Shown: positions 53,161 to 64,000 of the stretch, piece by piece
How the letters are laid out: each line of letters starts with the position of its first letter
How positions within the stretch are numbered: position 1 is the stretch's first letter
DNA from: Cliona cf. orientalis
Taxonomy: Eukaryota > Porifera > Demospongiae > Clionaida > Clionaidae
Assembly: GCA_963930775.1 (NCBI GenBank)
Contig: OZ005707.1
Location: 930,001-994,000 of the forward strand
Direction: 5' to 3'
Length of the DNA: 64,000 nucleotides
Notes under the pieces: generated by a model
What the model was told of the DNA's origin: nothing
What the model saw: only the letters and a program-made list of their open reading frames with translations
Databases searched by the model: none
Made by a program: the position numbers and the translations under genes

Positions 53161-56100
53161 TCACGCCATAAACACACTGTCCTCCTCAATGAGAACACGA
53201 CTTACATCGTGTGGCTCAGATACTGTGCTCCAAGTGCGACCTAACCTACCAGTACGTGCATGGGTGATCACTACAGTCGTAGACCTGGCACTAGCACTCT
53301 CTGATCTTTGATTTTGGGGGCCTCCCCCTCCTCTCCCTCCTCCTCCTCCTCCTCTAGGGGACAGGAAAGCTGCCGTGGGTATTGCTGTATCTGGCCTTGA
53401 GGTCAAATTGGGAGTGGGGTTGCTCTTTCTGCGAGGAGCGGTGGACATAGAGCTGATTTTTGGGGCGGTCGACGTGAATCGTTGCACGGTGCTTTTTCGC
53501 ATGCGCGATTTGATGGTGACTCGGGAGTCTGCGTGGGCCACGGATGGTGCAAGGATGTTGCTTTGCGTGTTGGAGTCCTCCTCGATCCAGTATGTGGCCC
53601 TGGTAGTGTTCTAGAGAGGTTGTGTATTATTGATTTTTAAAACATGCGAGTGTTGTTACAGTATAGTAGTCTAGACATTGCAAGATAGCTATGTGCCACA
53701 TTATTTGGGATTCAAATTTTGTATCATAACTTACCACAAACTCAGTATCCTTGTTATAAGTTACAATGAATCCCTGCTCTTTCTCTAGCTCCTTAGCCAC
53801 TGCCTCACTTGCAAGAATCTTACCATCTGTTATTATTATGTATATGTATCATAAAAATTAATATCATTAATAGTTTTGTCCTCCCTGACAGTGTCTCAAG
53901 TGTATGACAGTGGTTTCATAATCTGTTATAATGTACGTACCTTTGCTTGCTTGCATCAAGTGTTTGGTGTACTCTATGTTCTCCCCATAAGCAACAAACT
54001 GGGGGACAGGGTCCTCCAAAACTCCACAAGTGAAGTCACCTAGTATACAACAACTAACCGTTTAATAGCATGGGCAATATGAATGCAAAATAAATATTAT
54101 GTCCTAAATTAAAATTATTACCAGCATGAAGGCCCAAGCGTAGGGTGGGGTGCATAATATCAGTAAGGCCCGGTAGAAAGATTCCACTGAAATTTTCTAT
54201 AATTGCAATAGCAGCATTGACAGCTTCACTGGTAGGATTGGATGCCGTGCCCTCCTGGAGAACTGTGGCAAGTATCCCTGCATGCAATAGAGAATGTGCA
54301 TCACCACTGAGTCTGATTCCTTTAGTGTAAGAAAACATACATGTTGTTCCAGTTGAGTATAACTTTTGAATGTGAAAGGAGCGAGTGACCCCTTCAATAG
54401 CCTTCTGCATGGTAATGATCACTTTCTCTGCCACTTCTGGACTCAAATGCTGTAAAAGTAGCTCAGTATTCGTCATCTCCCTATGATAATAATAGTACAG
54501 TCGTTACTATTAATAGAATGATCTAGCACTAATTATGACTTGTAAGTTTACAGGGAAAGAAGTGTCTTGTTAGTTTGCTGAGAGAGGGGGATCTTTTTTC
54601 CTGCTTGAATAGCTGTTGCCAACTTTCTTGGGAGGTAATCTGTATAGGGGCAAGTCGATTGATCGATTTTAAACGTACTGTCAAAATGATAGTATGTACT
54701 TTGCATGAAATCATTGCTGTGTTCCTTTTCCTGTTGTAGCAGTTGTGATAACCAATCTACTTTTTCCTCCAGTTTGCGGGTATACACTTGTAACTGCATT
54801 ACAATCAGCGAGAACACAGTAATATCCATGCATTAATACAAACACATTTCAACCCCACTTTCAATCTATATATTGTAGCTATAATATTATGCATGTGTAC
54901 AAGGCTAATCCATAGAACATTGCGAGCTGGAATGACTCTGTATCACATTACTTCCTGTTTGCTCACAATTCCTTTATGCTCATTATCTTTTGATGTTGAG
55001 AAATGCTTTGACATCTGACGAAGCTCAATCTTTATGTCTTCAAAGGACGGCCTGTGTTGGGGTTCGTTTTTAAGGCACCTCTGCTGCAGCTAGAAAATGA
55101 ACAAAATAATGAAGTTTATCTACTTTTTACTTCGCTTCCATGCAATCTATATTATTTTTATCGACAAAATTAATGCTGGTGAATTAAGTAGTTCCATTGA
55201 CTCAGAGCCTTAATGAAGCCTAATTTGGTCTGAATAGAGAAATTTTGGGAGATTTTATGAAACCCACAAGTGCTTTAGGACACCAAGCTAATTTAAGCCC
55301 CTTGCATGCATGGTGCCTTAGGTCTTTTGTTGAGGTGGCTGGCCCACCTAGCTAGTGCTGCACTGCACTGGTGAGGCCCAATTAGCCCGAAACAGCTATC
55401 TGCAGTTGCACTGTTGGCACCTACTTTTTGAAAGTTGTGCAGCTGGCTACCCTATTTTTAGCCGACCTCTATAGTGTTATACATGTCTACTTCTACACTC
55501 AGAAGCTTACATGTACCTTTATAAATTTATCAGATTCTTGATTTCGAAAGCTTCCCTGAGTGTTTATTCGTAGAGGCCTAATACTGGGCAATGCCATGTC
55601 CCTACTACTTCTTTCAGTGCCAGCTGGTAAGCTCTTTATGACAGAGAGGTCCTCCAGAATGTGTCCATAAGCATACACATCACTAGCCGGGGAGCCAGTG
55701 TCACCCAACCTTCGAATTTCGGGCGCAATTTTATTCCTTGGTGTTTTCCTTGAGACGTGGCCATGGGCATGTGTGTTGCCGGCCTGGGAGTCAGTGTGGA
55801 CCAAGTTTCGAAGTTTGAGTGCAGTTTTGTTCCATAGTGTCCTCCTTGAGTTCCACTGTAAATGCATGCATGAAGAGAGATAGCGAGAGGGGAGGGGGGA
55901 AGGAGGGAGAGAGACAGACAGGGAGGGGGGAGGAGGGGGAGGGAGAGAGAGAGAGAGAGAACAGGCATATGAAGCCATGCTCTATAAACTTAGCTAGCTG
56001 CTTACTGTGTCCTTCACCGCGCGCAATGATTGCAGCCCATAATCTGTTGAAAGATGGTGGTGAATGGTTTATGTCACATCTGGTGAATCAAACTCCCAAC

Positions 56101-59100
56101 AATTAGCTACTGAGAGGCTCGCTGAAACATTCACCTTGTATTTTCAGTGTCCACTCTTCATTTATCATACAGTTGCCTGAACTCAATCTCCCGTGGATGA
56201 TCTTCTTTGAGTGAAGGAACGCCATAGCCTGTGCAGCGTCTAAGGCAAACGATAGCTTGAAGATCCAGTCAAACTGGATATCCGAGCGAAGGAGTATGCT
56301 CTCGAGACTGCCTCTTGTACAGTGTTCAAAGAGAAGGGAAATGCAAGACTTCCTGAAGAGGCAGCCATGAAACGTGCAGATATTCTGATGCTTGAGATCC
56401 CTATATTATATAGTACATAGTACGAGCAGGGATTAATACATACGTGATTAAAAGTACATTCTATGTACATTAGGAGATTGGCTTCTTCATAGGCTTTTCT
56501 TGTGAGTATATTTTTCTCCAAATCGAAATCAATCTTGATAACGTCCACTATTGCACCTCCATGCTTTCTAAAAATAGCATAATTTATTATTGGACATCAT
56601 AATAGTGTATATAGCTGAGTGAGTGAAAGAGCTGTCCTTACATTCGTGCTATATTCTCCTGTCCTTTCTTGCCAAATCCTGACCGCAATGCTTGAACATT
56701 GATCAGTCTGCCTCGAATCCCTTGTTCCTCTGTCATGCAGGCCAGGAATAATAATAATAATATATACCATAATTATAGCCAGAAATATTGGCGGGAATTA
56801 AATTTGGCAGTTGAGCCCAAAATCACTATTGCAAGAATATTGGTAGATTTAAATTTGGCGGTTCGGTACGGGATCACCATACGTATATATATGCGAGTAG
56901 GAAATTTTGGCGGATTATAATTAATTTTGGCAGTTGTAATATCGACCACCAACCGCCAAATTTTCCGGCTATTCTCATTCAGTTTGTTGTACCATTAAGT
57001 ATTTAATTAGGAGAAGTACTGTACCAAGCTGCAGCCCGACAATGGCAGTGTGCTTATACACCCACTGTACCTCCTACCCTTTGGTAGACTACTAGCTAGT
57101 ATTATTATTATCAAGCTACCGTATCCGATCTAATTAACGCACCTCTCTAATAGATGCGCCACCTCGGCCTAAAGTACAATTTTCACGTTCTATTTAAATG
57201 CGCCCAGCCACGCGTCCCTATACGTTTGTGTACAAATTTTGCGCGCCACCTGGTCGCAAAGGATAATTTTCACGCTCTAATGGCGCGCCACACAGCACTC
57301 GTAATTATTTTTTCAAGGCGCATTAATTAGATCGGATACGGTATATCATTCTAGTATGTGACCATAACACTTGATTACCTTGTAAGAAGTCGATATCTTC
57401 TTCATGTTGAATCCAGTTGCTGTTATGAAGCAAAGCCTTTCTGTCCTCAAAGTAGATGAATGTAGCATATCCCGCCACGCTGACTAGGAAGACCAGTGAG
57501 CTGATTATCGTTGTGAGAATCACTCTCGTATTACCTATTATAGGTAATAATTAATACCTCAATCTTTGGACTCGTTATTACGCTGTCGATCAGTAGTATA
57601 TTGCTATATAATTTAGCATTTAGTATTCTCTAGATGTACATGTAGGATAGAAACCAACCTCAGGCATGTGAAGTACGTACCTACATGTGCTCCCTATAGC
57701 ACCCTCTAATTATCCCTGCTAGCTAGAGTTCTATAATAATATTTATTATGAGATTGTATTAATACTTACTGCGGACAAATATCCTATAAGGTCTATCAAG
57801 TGGAACATTGGTCGTCCCATCATGAAAAACAATAGTAGGTACTTCGGATCTGTTTCCATTTTCATCGAAGTAGAACAGATTAATTTGCCCATCTGTCAAT
57901 ATTTCCAAGCACAGTCGAATTTGAACCTTCCATGGATCTTCAGTTAGTGACGTATTCACGGAGAAATTGGCATTATCGATGGGTACAAAATTCCTCAGGT
58001 CCACCTGAGACACTAGTCTTCTGCCAAATTGTGTAAAGCTGACGTTACCTGTGACTCCACCATAAAAGGCCAAATTTCTTAGTTTGTGTGCTAAAATACT
58101 GCGATCGCCCGCAACAATTTCAATCTGTTCTGTTGTCACATTTAGTTTGGCAGCTTTCGCATTTATTAGCTCATCGAGAGCATCTGCGATCACGTGTAAG
58201 GAGTCATGAATATAGGGTGTCTGTAGAAAATGCTGATGGTGCAGGTATATATCATCCCCAGTTATACGAAAAGCCTCTTCGTGAAAGTCCGTGAGAAAGT
58301 GTTCACGTTCCGGTCCCATTCCTTCACTGATACCAAGCAGCAGGGAACCTCTAAGAGCATTCTTCAACTTGAAGATAGTTTCATTGCTGTAGTGACACCA
58401 CACGTTTGAGTACTCTTCGGGAAACACCACATTGTGGTAGGGAAATATCCACACATTACTGTAGTACATAGGATAGGATTAGTACTTTAATCACCGACAA
58501 TAAATTTTAACTTACGATGCTTCTTATTTTTCTGCAAAATAATTATATTAGTGGCAGTATTCTTTCTTTCTATTAATAACTAGCTAAATCTGGAGCTTAT
58601 GTTTTAATTCAGAGTTCGTAGCTACTGAGTGAAAATCTTACTCATTTCCAACAAATCCATATCCCATTGCTTCATTTAGAACATCCAAGTATGAAGGGGG
58701 AGGGCCATGGTACACCATAATCTTAATCTCACTCTTGAACAAGGCCTCAAACGTCACATAGGGGTTTGACTCCACATACTGCACCAGCACCATTCTGCAT
58801 GTATCATGAATGAATCATCAAACTGCAGTTTCTGTTACTTAATTTTTATTATTGTAATAATACCGGTAGCCTCATAAAATAGCCTCACCTCCAGGCGACT
58901 CCCAAATTTTCAACATTGAAAAACCGGGAGTGCATGGTCTGGGGACAAGGCCAATAGTACTAAAATATGCCACGAGTTCTCATCAGTTTTGTGCTAGACC
59001 ACTAACACTTACTAATTAGATGTAGACTTACCTTATGTTTCCGAAGTATAATTCTTGTGTATCAACCTGTGTAGCATCACTGTTGGCTATAATGATACCA

Positions 59101-60215
59101 ATATGTTTCCAGCCCAGTTCTCTAGCTAAACCACACAGAGCTTTTATTGGAATGGTTGTATCGGGACCAACTGAGAAAAGATACTGATTTATCAACATTT
59201 GGAGGACATCTTCAGACTGCTGGTTTGAATCACGCCTGGATCTCTCTTGAAATACTTTAATAAGCTCCTCAGTTGTTGCAAAATCCATTTCATTGGTTGT
59301 ATGTCGAACAAGAGGCACTTCATGTGGTAGCAGTAGACCTTGCAAAATACCCAACCAACTATTTGGTGCAACGTCAATTACTACTGGTGTTTCACTGTGG
59401 ATTATATCTTCCAGTGTGGTTGATATCAATTGGGAGATGTCTGGAGAGATGGCTAGTTGGAGACAAATGTGATGATGGGGTAGAATTTCTGGGTCGTCGT
59501 TTATCTCTTGAGCTGCAATCCATAGGGTTATGAGATACTCTGAAAAAAAAAGAAAGAAATGGGGTAAAGGATATGTATACACTGTACAGATCAGCTGCTC
59601 TCAATACAGATGTATATAGCCAGCTATCAGGTTAACCAAAGGATCTGTTACAGTGTTATGCTCCAGATCTAGCACGTACATGTTTTATCAACACAGTCAT
59701 TCATGAAAAGCCCTTTATTAAGCTAAGCCTCGAATCATGGGTCAAAGCTATATTGGATACACACTACTGTGTATTATACCTGGGACAGGTGGGAAGTATC
59801 CTGCAAGATGGAGAGCATCTGAGCAGTTCAAAGAAACATTGTCAGAGTGATGGCCTTTCAGTGCGTTCTTCTGTTCTTTGGTGTACTGAGCGATCAGGGG
59901 GTCCAGCCTACAGCCCACTGCCCCTACAATTATCCGATTCCTTTTGTAAGAGCTGCCAAGATTAGACGTAGGGCATAAGAGCTGTCCAGGTCGAAGGTCA
60001 GTGTCGTTGATCCCAAATGCGATGAGAGCATTAAGAATGGCATCGTTGACACTCAATTCAATATCTTTTTGCAGTATACCACTGGTAATTACGTAGTCAT
60101 CTACTCTTTCTGGTTCAGTTGCCACTACTTCTAGTATCTGTTCCTCGGAGTTTTGATCATGTGCTCCACCAGTTCCAAGCAGCAGCAGCAACAAAAAAAG
60201 TGACGACAGCTGCAT
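53161..60215 (-). CDS. Receptor guanylyl cyclase-like protein with inactive kinase and cyclase domains
   Basis: Exons (high to low): 60215-59780, 59539-59032, 58794-58642, 58458-57770, 57534-57379, 56729-56642, 56567-56469, 56400-56135, 56043-56006, 55855-55517, 55089-54952, 54793-54700, 54639-54552, 54480-54122, 54039-53941, 53826-53735, 53610-53161. Phases join, giving 1,363 residues. A signal peptide (MQLSSLFLLLLLLGTGG) precedes an ANF-receptor-type ligand-binding region (to about 595), one membrane helix (about 600-624), a kinase-homology domain with the receptor-cyclase signature HGRLSSGNC and a DYG in place of DFG, a coiled coil (KLEEKVDWLSQLLQQEKE), and a class III cyclase-like domain (LRLGLHAG, FVAYGENIEY). 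Both metal-binding Asp sites are lost (IGDAY reads STGTT; DIVGFT is not recognisable), and the NTASR segment reads EYTKH. A Gly/Arg-rich tail ends it. It is probably a ligand-binding scaffold or a decoy partner. Confidence 0.88.
56764..56972 (-). mobile_element. MITE, copy 2 of the CCGGCAAATTTGG family (inverted)
   Basis: The reverse complement of the element at 8248-8462, with the same GAGCCCAAAAATC-type and TATATATGCGAGTAGGAAAT interior words. It lies in a receptor-cyclase intron. Confidence 0.8.
57117..57343. mobile_element. MITE with perfect TACCGTATCCGATCTAATTA ends
   Basis: Inverted repeats of about 21 bp are perfect at both ends, and TA could be the target duplication. The interior has repeated CGCGCCAC and TTTTCACG words. 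It lies in the same receptor-cyclase intron, 36 bp from the exon ending at 57379. Confidence 0.85.
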
Positions 60216-60789
60216 GGTTGCTTCTTTGGGTACTACATGTACCTTAATACATTATAGAGAGTGGTCCACACATGTATATGCAGCTTTGTGGGCTAAGGTG
60301 ATTGCAACTTATTGCTGGCTCGATCCTTATATACCACACTATACCTGGCTAGCTGGTTTAAAAAAGTGTGAAGTTTCGAATACCCACAATGTTAGTGACA
60401 ATTGTACAAATGTTGGCCATGAACAGAAGAGATGGGATGCCTGCTACGCTTGCCAAGTCTTTCATGCTGAAGTGTAAAACCCTCTGAAGTTATAATTAAT
60501 GCATTACTATAAATAATATTACATCTGTGAATTTTTAATAGTTCTCAATAGTTACTCACAAGCACCCTCCCCACCCTAAATAATTTGTGAATCGGATAAT
60601 CAAAAACATTACAAGTATCCTGTACGCATAAATTCAATTGTCAGTACCAAATTATTGGTCAAAAAATTTTTAGAATACACAAAATTAGTAATTGTATAAG
60701 ATATTGATGTGTGGTGTGGTGAGAATGTCTAGCGAGTTTTCACTGAATCAGATGTGTAAATCATAATTATTAGACTTGCTCAAGTGGTG
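60216..60789. other. Intergenic stretch
   Basis: 574 bp between the receptor-cyclase start and the stop of the YWTD receptor gene. It should hold the cyclase promoter and the 3' UTR of the next gene. No other feature was seen. Confidence 0.6.
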
Positions 60790-63700
60790 CTAAACGGCAT
60801 CATCCGGCTCTAACGGAGTGAAAGCATTGGACTTTAATTTGAAGTGGATCTTTTCACTCCCCGATTCATACGAGACTGCTTCATTTCCGAGCTTTTCTTT
60901 TTGCTCGTACGAGTCCAGCCTTGGTTTCAGCTCACCAAAGGTGCCAAATGTGCTGCCAGTTTCTGATTCCGTATCACTCCTATAAGTATTGAGTATTAAA
61001 TGGACAATGTCATAGAGTAATAGAGGCTATTATAGGCTTAGGTATAATGTAGATCTCTACATCACAAAGGCATTATAGGCAAAAATAACCTAACTCTAAA
61101 GTAATGATGAATTCTTGTGCGTATATACTCACTCGAACAATCCATAAGCCTGGGCGTCTTTGACCTTCCTCTTTTTGACGATACAGACCACTCCCACTAT
61201 GAATACAGCCACTAGGATGAGTGCCAGAATCACCAGTATGAGAGCTCCAGCAATAATCCCACCGTTAACCCTTCTGGAGCTGACGACAGCAACAGTCGGT
61301 TCTATAGAGAGGGGAGAAGGTGTTTTCACAGTAGTTAGCTACTACTTAGATATACCGTATAGCGGAAAACTTTCGAGGGAGAAAACTTTCACGAATTTCG
61401 CGATTTTTCCGCCATCCGCCATGAAATTCTAGGCATGCCACACCCATTATGCGACCAGTTTTAACATTCCACGAAAGTTTTCTCTGTGAAATGCTCCTTT
61501 CCTACCGATCCGCAAAAGTTTTCTCCCTCGAAAATTTCCTGCTATACGGTATGATAAGGATTATTATTCATAACTAGCTGAGAATTTGGCAGACCACCAG
61601 TCCATTCTATATTCTAGCTACCAGTATGTCAGATCCATAAGCTATAATATCTTATAGCTAGATCATACATGCAAAGTCTCCTAGGGATATATCAGATGCT
61701 ATAGATACCTTCCGTAGTAGTCGGTATTATTGATGGAGTGGGTGGAGTCTTCACTTCTGTGGGTGTGGCTATAGGTGTGACGCTTGCTGATGATGAAATT
61801 GTAGGGGTAGACAGTGGGACAGATGAATTTGAGGGAGGTACTATGGGGAAAATTTTTGATAAGTAATTATTTTTGTGGCAATTATATACTGTACAGCTCT
61901 TATTGCTGTACTTCAAGACACTCACAGCAGATGACTCGAAAGTCATCACAGCAGTCACCAAGGATTTCACAGTCTTGTTCACAGAAACAGGTAGCGGGAT
62001 ATCCAGCACAGTAGCCACCGTCACAGCAGTCCATGTACCCAGCAGCTGCACAAGAGCCTGAAAGGAAATTGTGCAGCTTTAGTTTATACCTATTAAACAC
62101 TGAGAAGTAGAATAATTAGCTGTGATGATGGATTGACCTATAGATATAATATATGGGTACTGTACAGACTGTATAAAGTAACATGGAAGTGGGAGAGGGT
62201 GTTGTCCACAGTTCACTAATTCAAAATCCATGAAGAAACCCAGCCAACTTGATGCATGCATGTGCTTGCATGGACACACCTAGCTAACAAGTTACATACA
62301 ATATATTATGTGATTCACACAAAAACATGAGCCACTTTGGTACCTATAAGCTAGCCTTGAGAACAATAAAGTTATTACTAGGTGGTAACTGTGATAGAAT
62401 TTTGGTTATTAAGGAGTTTTAAGCCTCAGGCTGAGTATGACTTGTATGATAATAATATTATAGTATACCTCTCTGAGGAGGTGCTATGGTGACGTTGGTG
62501 ACCTCAGAACAACTAACTCCATCCCCCAAAAGAGAAGAGCCCTCTGGACAGGCACAGGTGTAGTTTGTAGGAGAAGTTGCACTCAACAGACAAAGGTGGC
62601 TGCACGGACTCCCTTCACAGTAGTTAGTGACTACATAATCATAACAATTTGATAATATAGTTTTAATTTGTACACGGATATTTCTTACTGTTTATCCATT
62701 GGCGATTAGGATCAACGGCCTCAATACCATTTAGAGGCAGAATAATACTAGTGTACACTGAAAGAGGGCTACCAGCTGCTTGCTTGTGTGCTGTGTAGAT
62801 GGTGAAATTTGCCCAGTCTGTCCAGTAGACCTGGTCCCCACTGATAGTGATGGCAAATGGGTGATGGAGACCAGTGGCAACCGTTAAGAGAATCTCTCGT
62901 CCAGTTCCATCGACGCTGGAATATTCGATCCTGTCAGTGAATGCATCAGCCCAGTACAGCCTCTGTAGCTGGTAGTCAATGGCCAAACCATTAGGCCATG
63001 TCAGACGAGTATTATGGAGAACTATTCGATTGCTGCCATCCATGGAAGCTCGCTCAATCTTAGCAGGTTCCCCCCAGTCAGTCCAATACATGTACCTGTA
63101 AGAGTTATAATATGATGACACATTGACAGAATAATAGTAACATTAATTTTCATACATATACCTTGTGCTTGGGTCAACAACTATAGCTTTAGGTGCGGAA
63201 TGGGCGTCGGTACGCAACAGCTCAGTTTTGTATTCCAAATCGATATCTAATACTTCCAGTCTGCGATTCAGTGTGTCAGTCCAGTAGAGGTTATTGGTAA
63301 TCCAGTCCACAGCCAGATCCTCTGTAAGTAAAAGTTCAAAAAATTAATGGTGTATAATTGTCTTGGGCTTGTCAGATCATTTTCGTGCTAACAATTTTCA
63401 TGATTGACGATCCCTGCATGCTATGGACCAATTAGCTATAGACTATGCTTGCCCTTACCTCACTGTATACTATAATCATTAAACACTTAGCATATTATTG
63501 TATTATCGTATATTATTGCATTACCTATAAATTGGAGACTCGGTATGCTAGCGGCAACCAAAGTTTCTGAAGTGGAACCGTTGAATCCCACTCTTCCGAT
63601 CAATCCTTGTCCAATGAGATCAGAATAGTAGACGTACTGATTTCTATGTTAATACATTGAAATAACATGAGTATCATTACATTATATATAGCTATTAATG

Positions 63701-63847
63701 CATACCTGTAGTCATAGTCTAGTGCCACGTAATGAGAGGGAAAGAAGTTTGGGACAGGCAGAAGTGGTAGAGATGATGATCCGTTGGTACTGATTTTTAA
63801 GATTTGGAATGAGTTTGCCACAATCAAGAATGTTTCATTGAGTCCTC
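60790..63847 (-). CDS. YWTD/EGF/somatomedin-B single-pass receptor (5' partial), LRP-like
   Basis: Exons (high to low): 63847-63706, 63643-63525, 63321-63162, 63095-62689, 62630-62469, 62057-61926, 61840-61709, 61301-61133, 60979-60790. Phases join, giving about 537 residues; the start lies beyond the right edge. Domains in order: LDL-receptor class B propeller blades (YVYYSDL, NNLYWTDTL, YMYWTDWG, RLYWADAF, VYWTDW), an EGF module (CEGSPCSHLCLL, CACPEGSSLLGDGVSC), a somatomedin-B module with eight Cys (CCDGGYC, CFCEQDCEILGDCCDDF), a Ser/Thr/Pro stalk, a membrane helix (ALILVILALILVAVFIVG), stop-transfer KKRK, and a roughly 75-residue acidic tail with Tyr residues but no NPxY. It is probably a cell-surface endocytic or signalling receptor. 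Its ligand is unknown, and the exact family cannot be set without the N-terminus. Confidence 0.9.
61352..61552. mobile_element. MITE with TACCGTATAGC ends
   Basis: The left end ATACCGTATAGCGGAAAACT and reversed right end ATACCGTATAGCAGGAAATT continue as inverted repeats through TTTCGAGGGAGAAAACTTT-like words. It lies in an intron of the YWTD receptor gene. Confidence 0.85.
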
Positions 63848-64000
63848 CTGTACATACAAAAAGGCATTAATAGTGGAGTAGCTAGCTATAATTATAGAAT
63901 AATCCCGTTTTCGTAATAACATTATCTCAAATTGTCATGTAAAATTCATGTGCACCATGGAATTCAAATAGTGAGAATTCTATCTCTCAAGCTCTAATAG
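63848..64000 (-). other. Intron of the YWTD receptor gene
   Basis: The exon ending at 63847 starts after an acceptor (GTACAG) in phase 1, so this edge piece is intron. Nothing else was seen. Confidence 0.6.

Noticed and set aside
53124-53231. Alternative last exon of DCTN6 after an ATTACAATGCAG acceptor
   Set aside because: The exon at 52978 encodes the conserved [11 protein letters not shown] ending of DCTN6; this one gives an unrelated peptide antisense to the receptor-cyclase tail.

Overview
The window looks like nuclear DNA of an invertebrate animal, most likely a sponge or another early-branching metazoan. Genes are cut into many small exons with GT-AG introns. The proteins are animal ones: EPG5, DCTN6, mitochondrial GATM, a receptor guanylyl cyclase, a rhodopsin-type GPCR and a YWTD/EGF receptor. 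The intergenic DNA is AT-rich, full of short inverted-repeat transposons and rich in TGTACATGTACA-type words. The lineage is an inference; no rRNA or mitochondrial marker is present. I found no tRNA, rRNA, CRISPR array or virus-derived element. Exon models were built by hand by requiring GT/AG borders and matching phases.

Layout. 91-2160 (minus): a protein kinase fused to a coiled coil and a Kelch-like region, running off the left edge. 3202-14803 (minus): 22 exons encoding the N-terminal half of the autophagy tether EPG5; the C-terminal half is not in the window. 14804-26553: 11.7 kb with no gene I can support, only repeats. 26554-26891: a 338-bp inverted-repeat element carrying a small ORF. 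27026-28750 (plus): an intronless class A-like GPCR. 31239-37913 (minus): an 8-exon Ser-rich coiled-coil protein resembling CCSER. 40710-50357 (minus): a tandem array of glycine amidinotransferase, with two complete 7-exon genes plus an orphan pair of first exons. 50681-53034 (plus): dynactin subunit 6, head-to-head with the orphan GATM exons. 53161-60215 (minus): a 17-exon receptor guanylyl cyclase-like gene whose kinase and cyclase domains both lack catalytic residues. 60790-63847 (minus): the C-terminal part of a YWTD-propeller/EGF/somatomedin-B transmembrane receptor, running off the right edge.

These genes do not form a pathway; the order looks like ordinary animal gene packing. The most unusual items are the doubly inactive receptor cyclase with a duplicated motif in its kinase-homology domain, the GATM array with its orphan transit-peptide exons, the split or interrupted EPG5 gene beside a kinase-Kelch gene, the ORF-carrying inverted-repeat element, and a set of different small transposons sharing the same TACCGTA-like ends.
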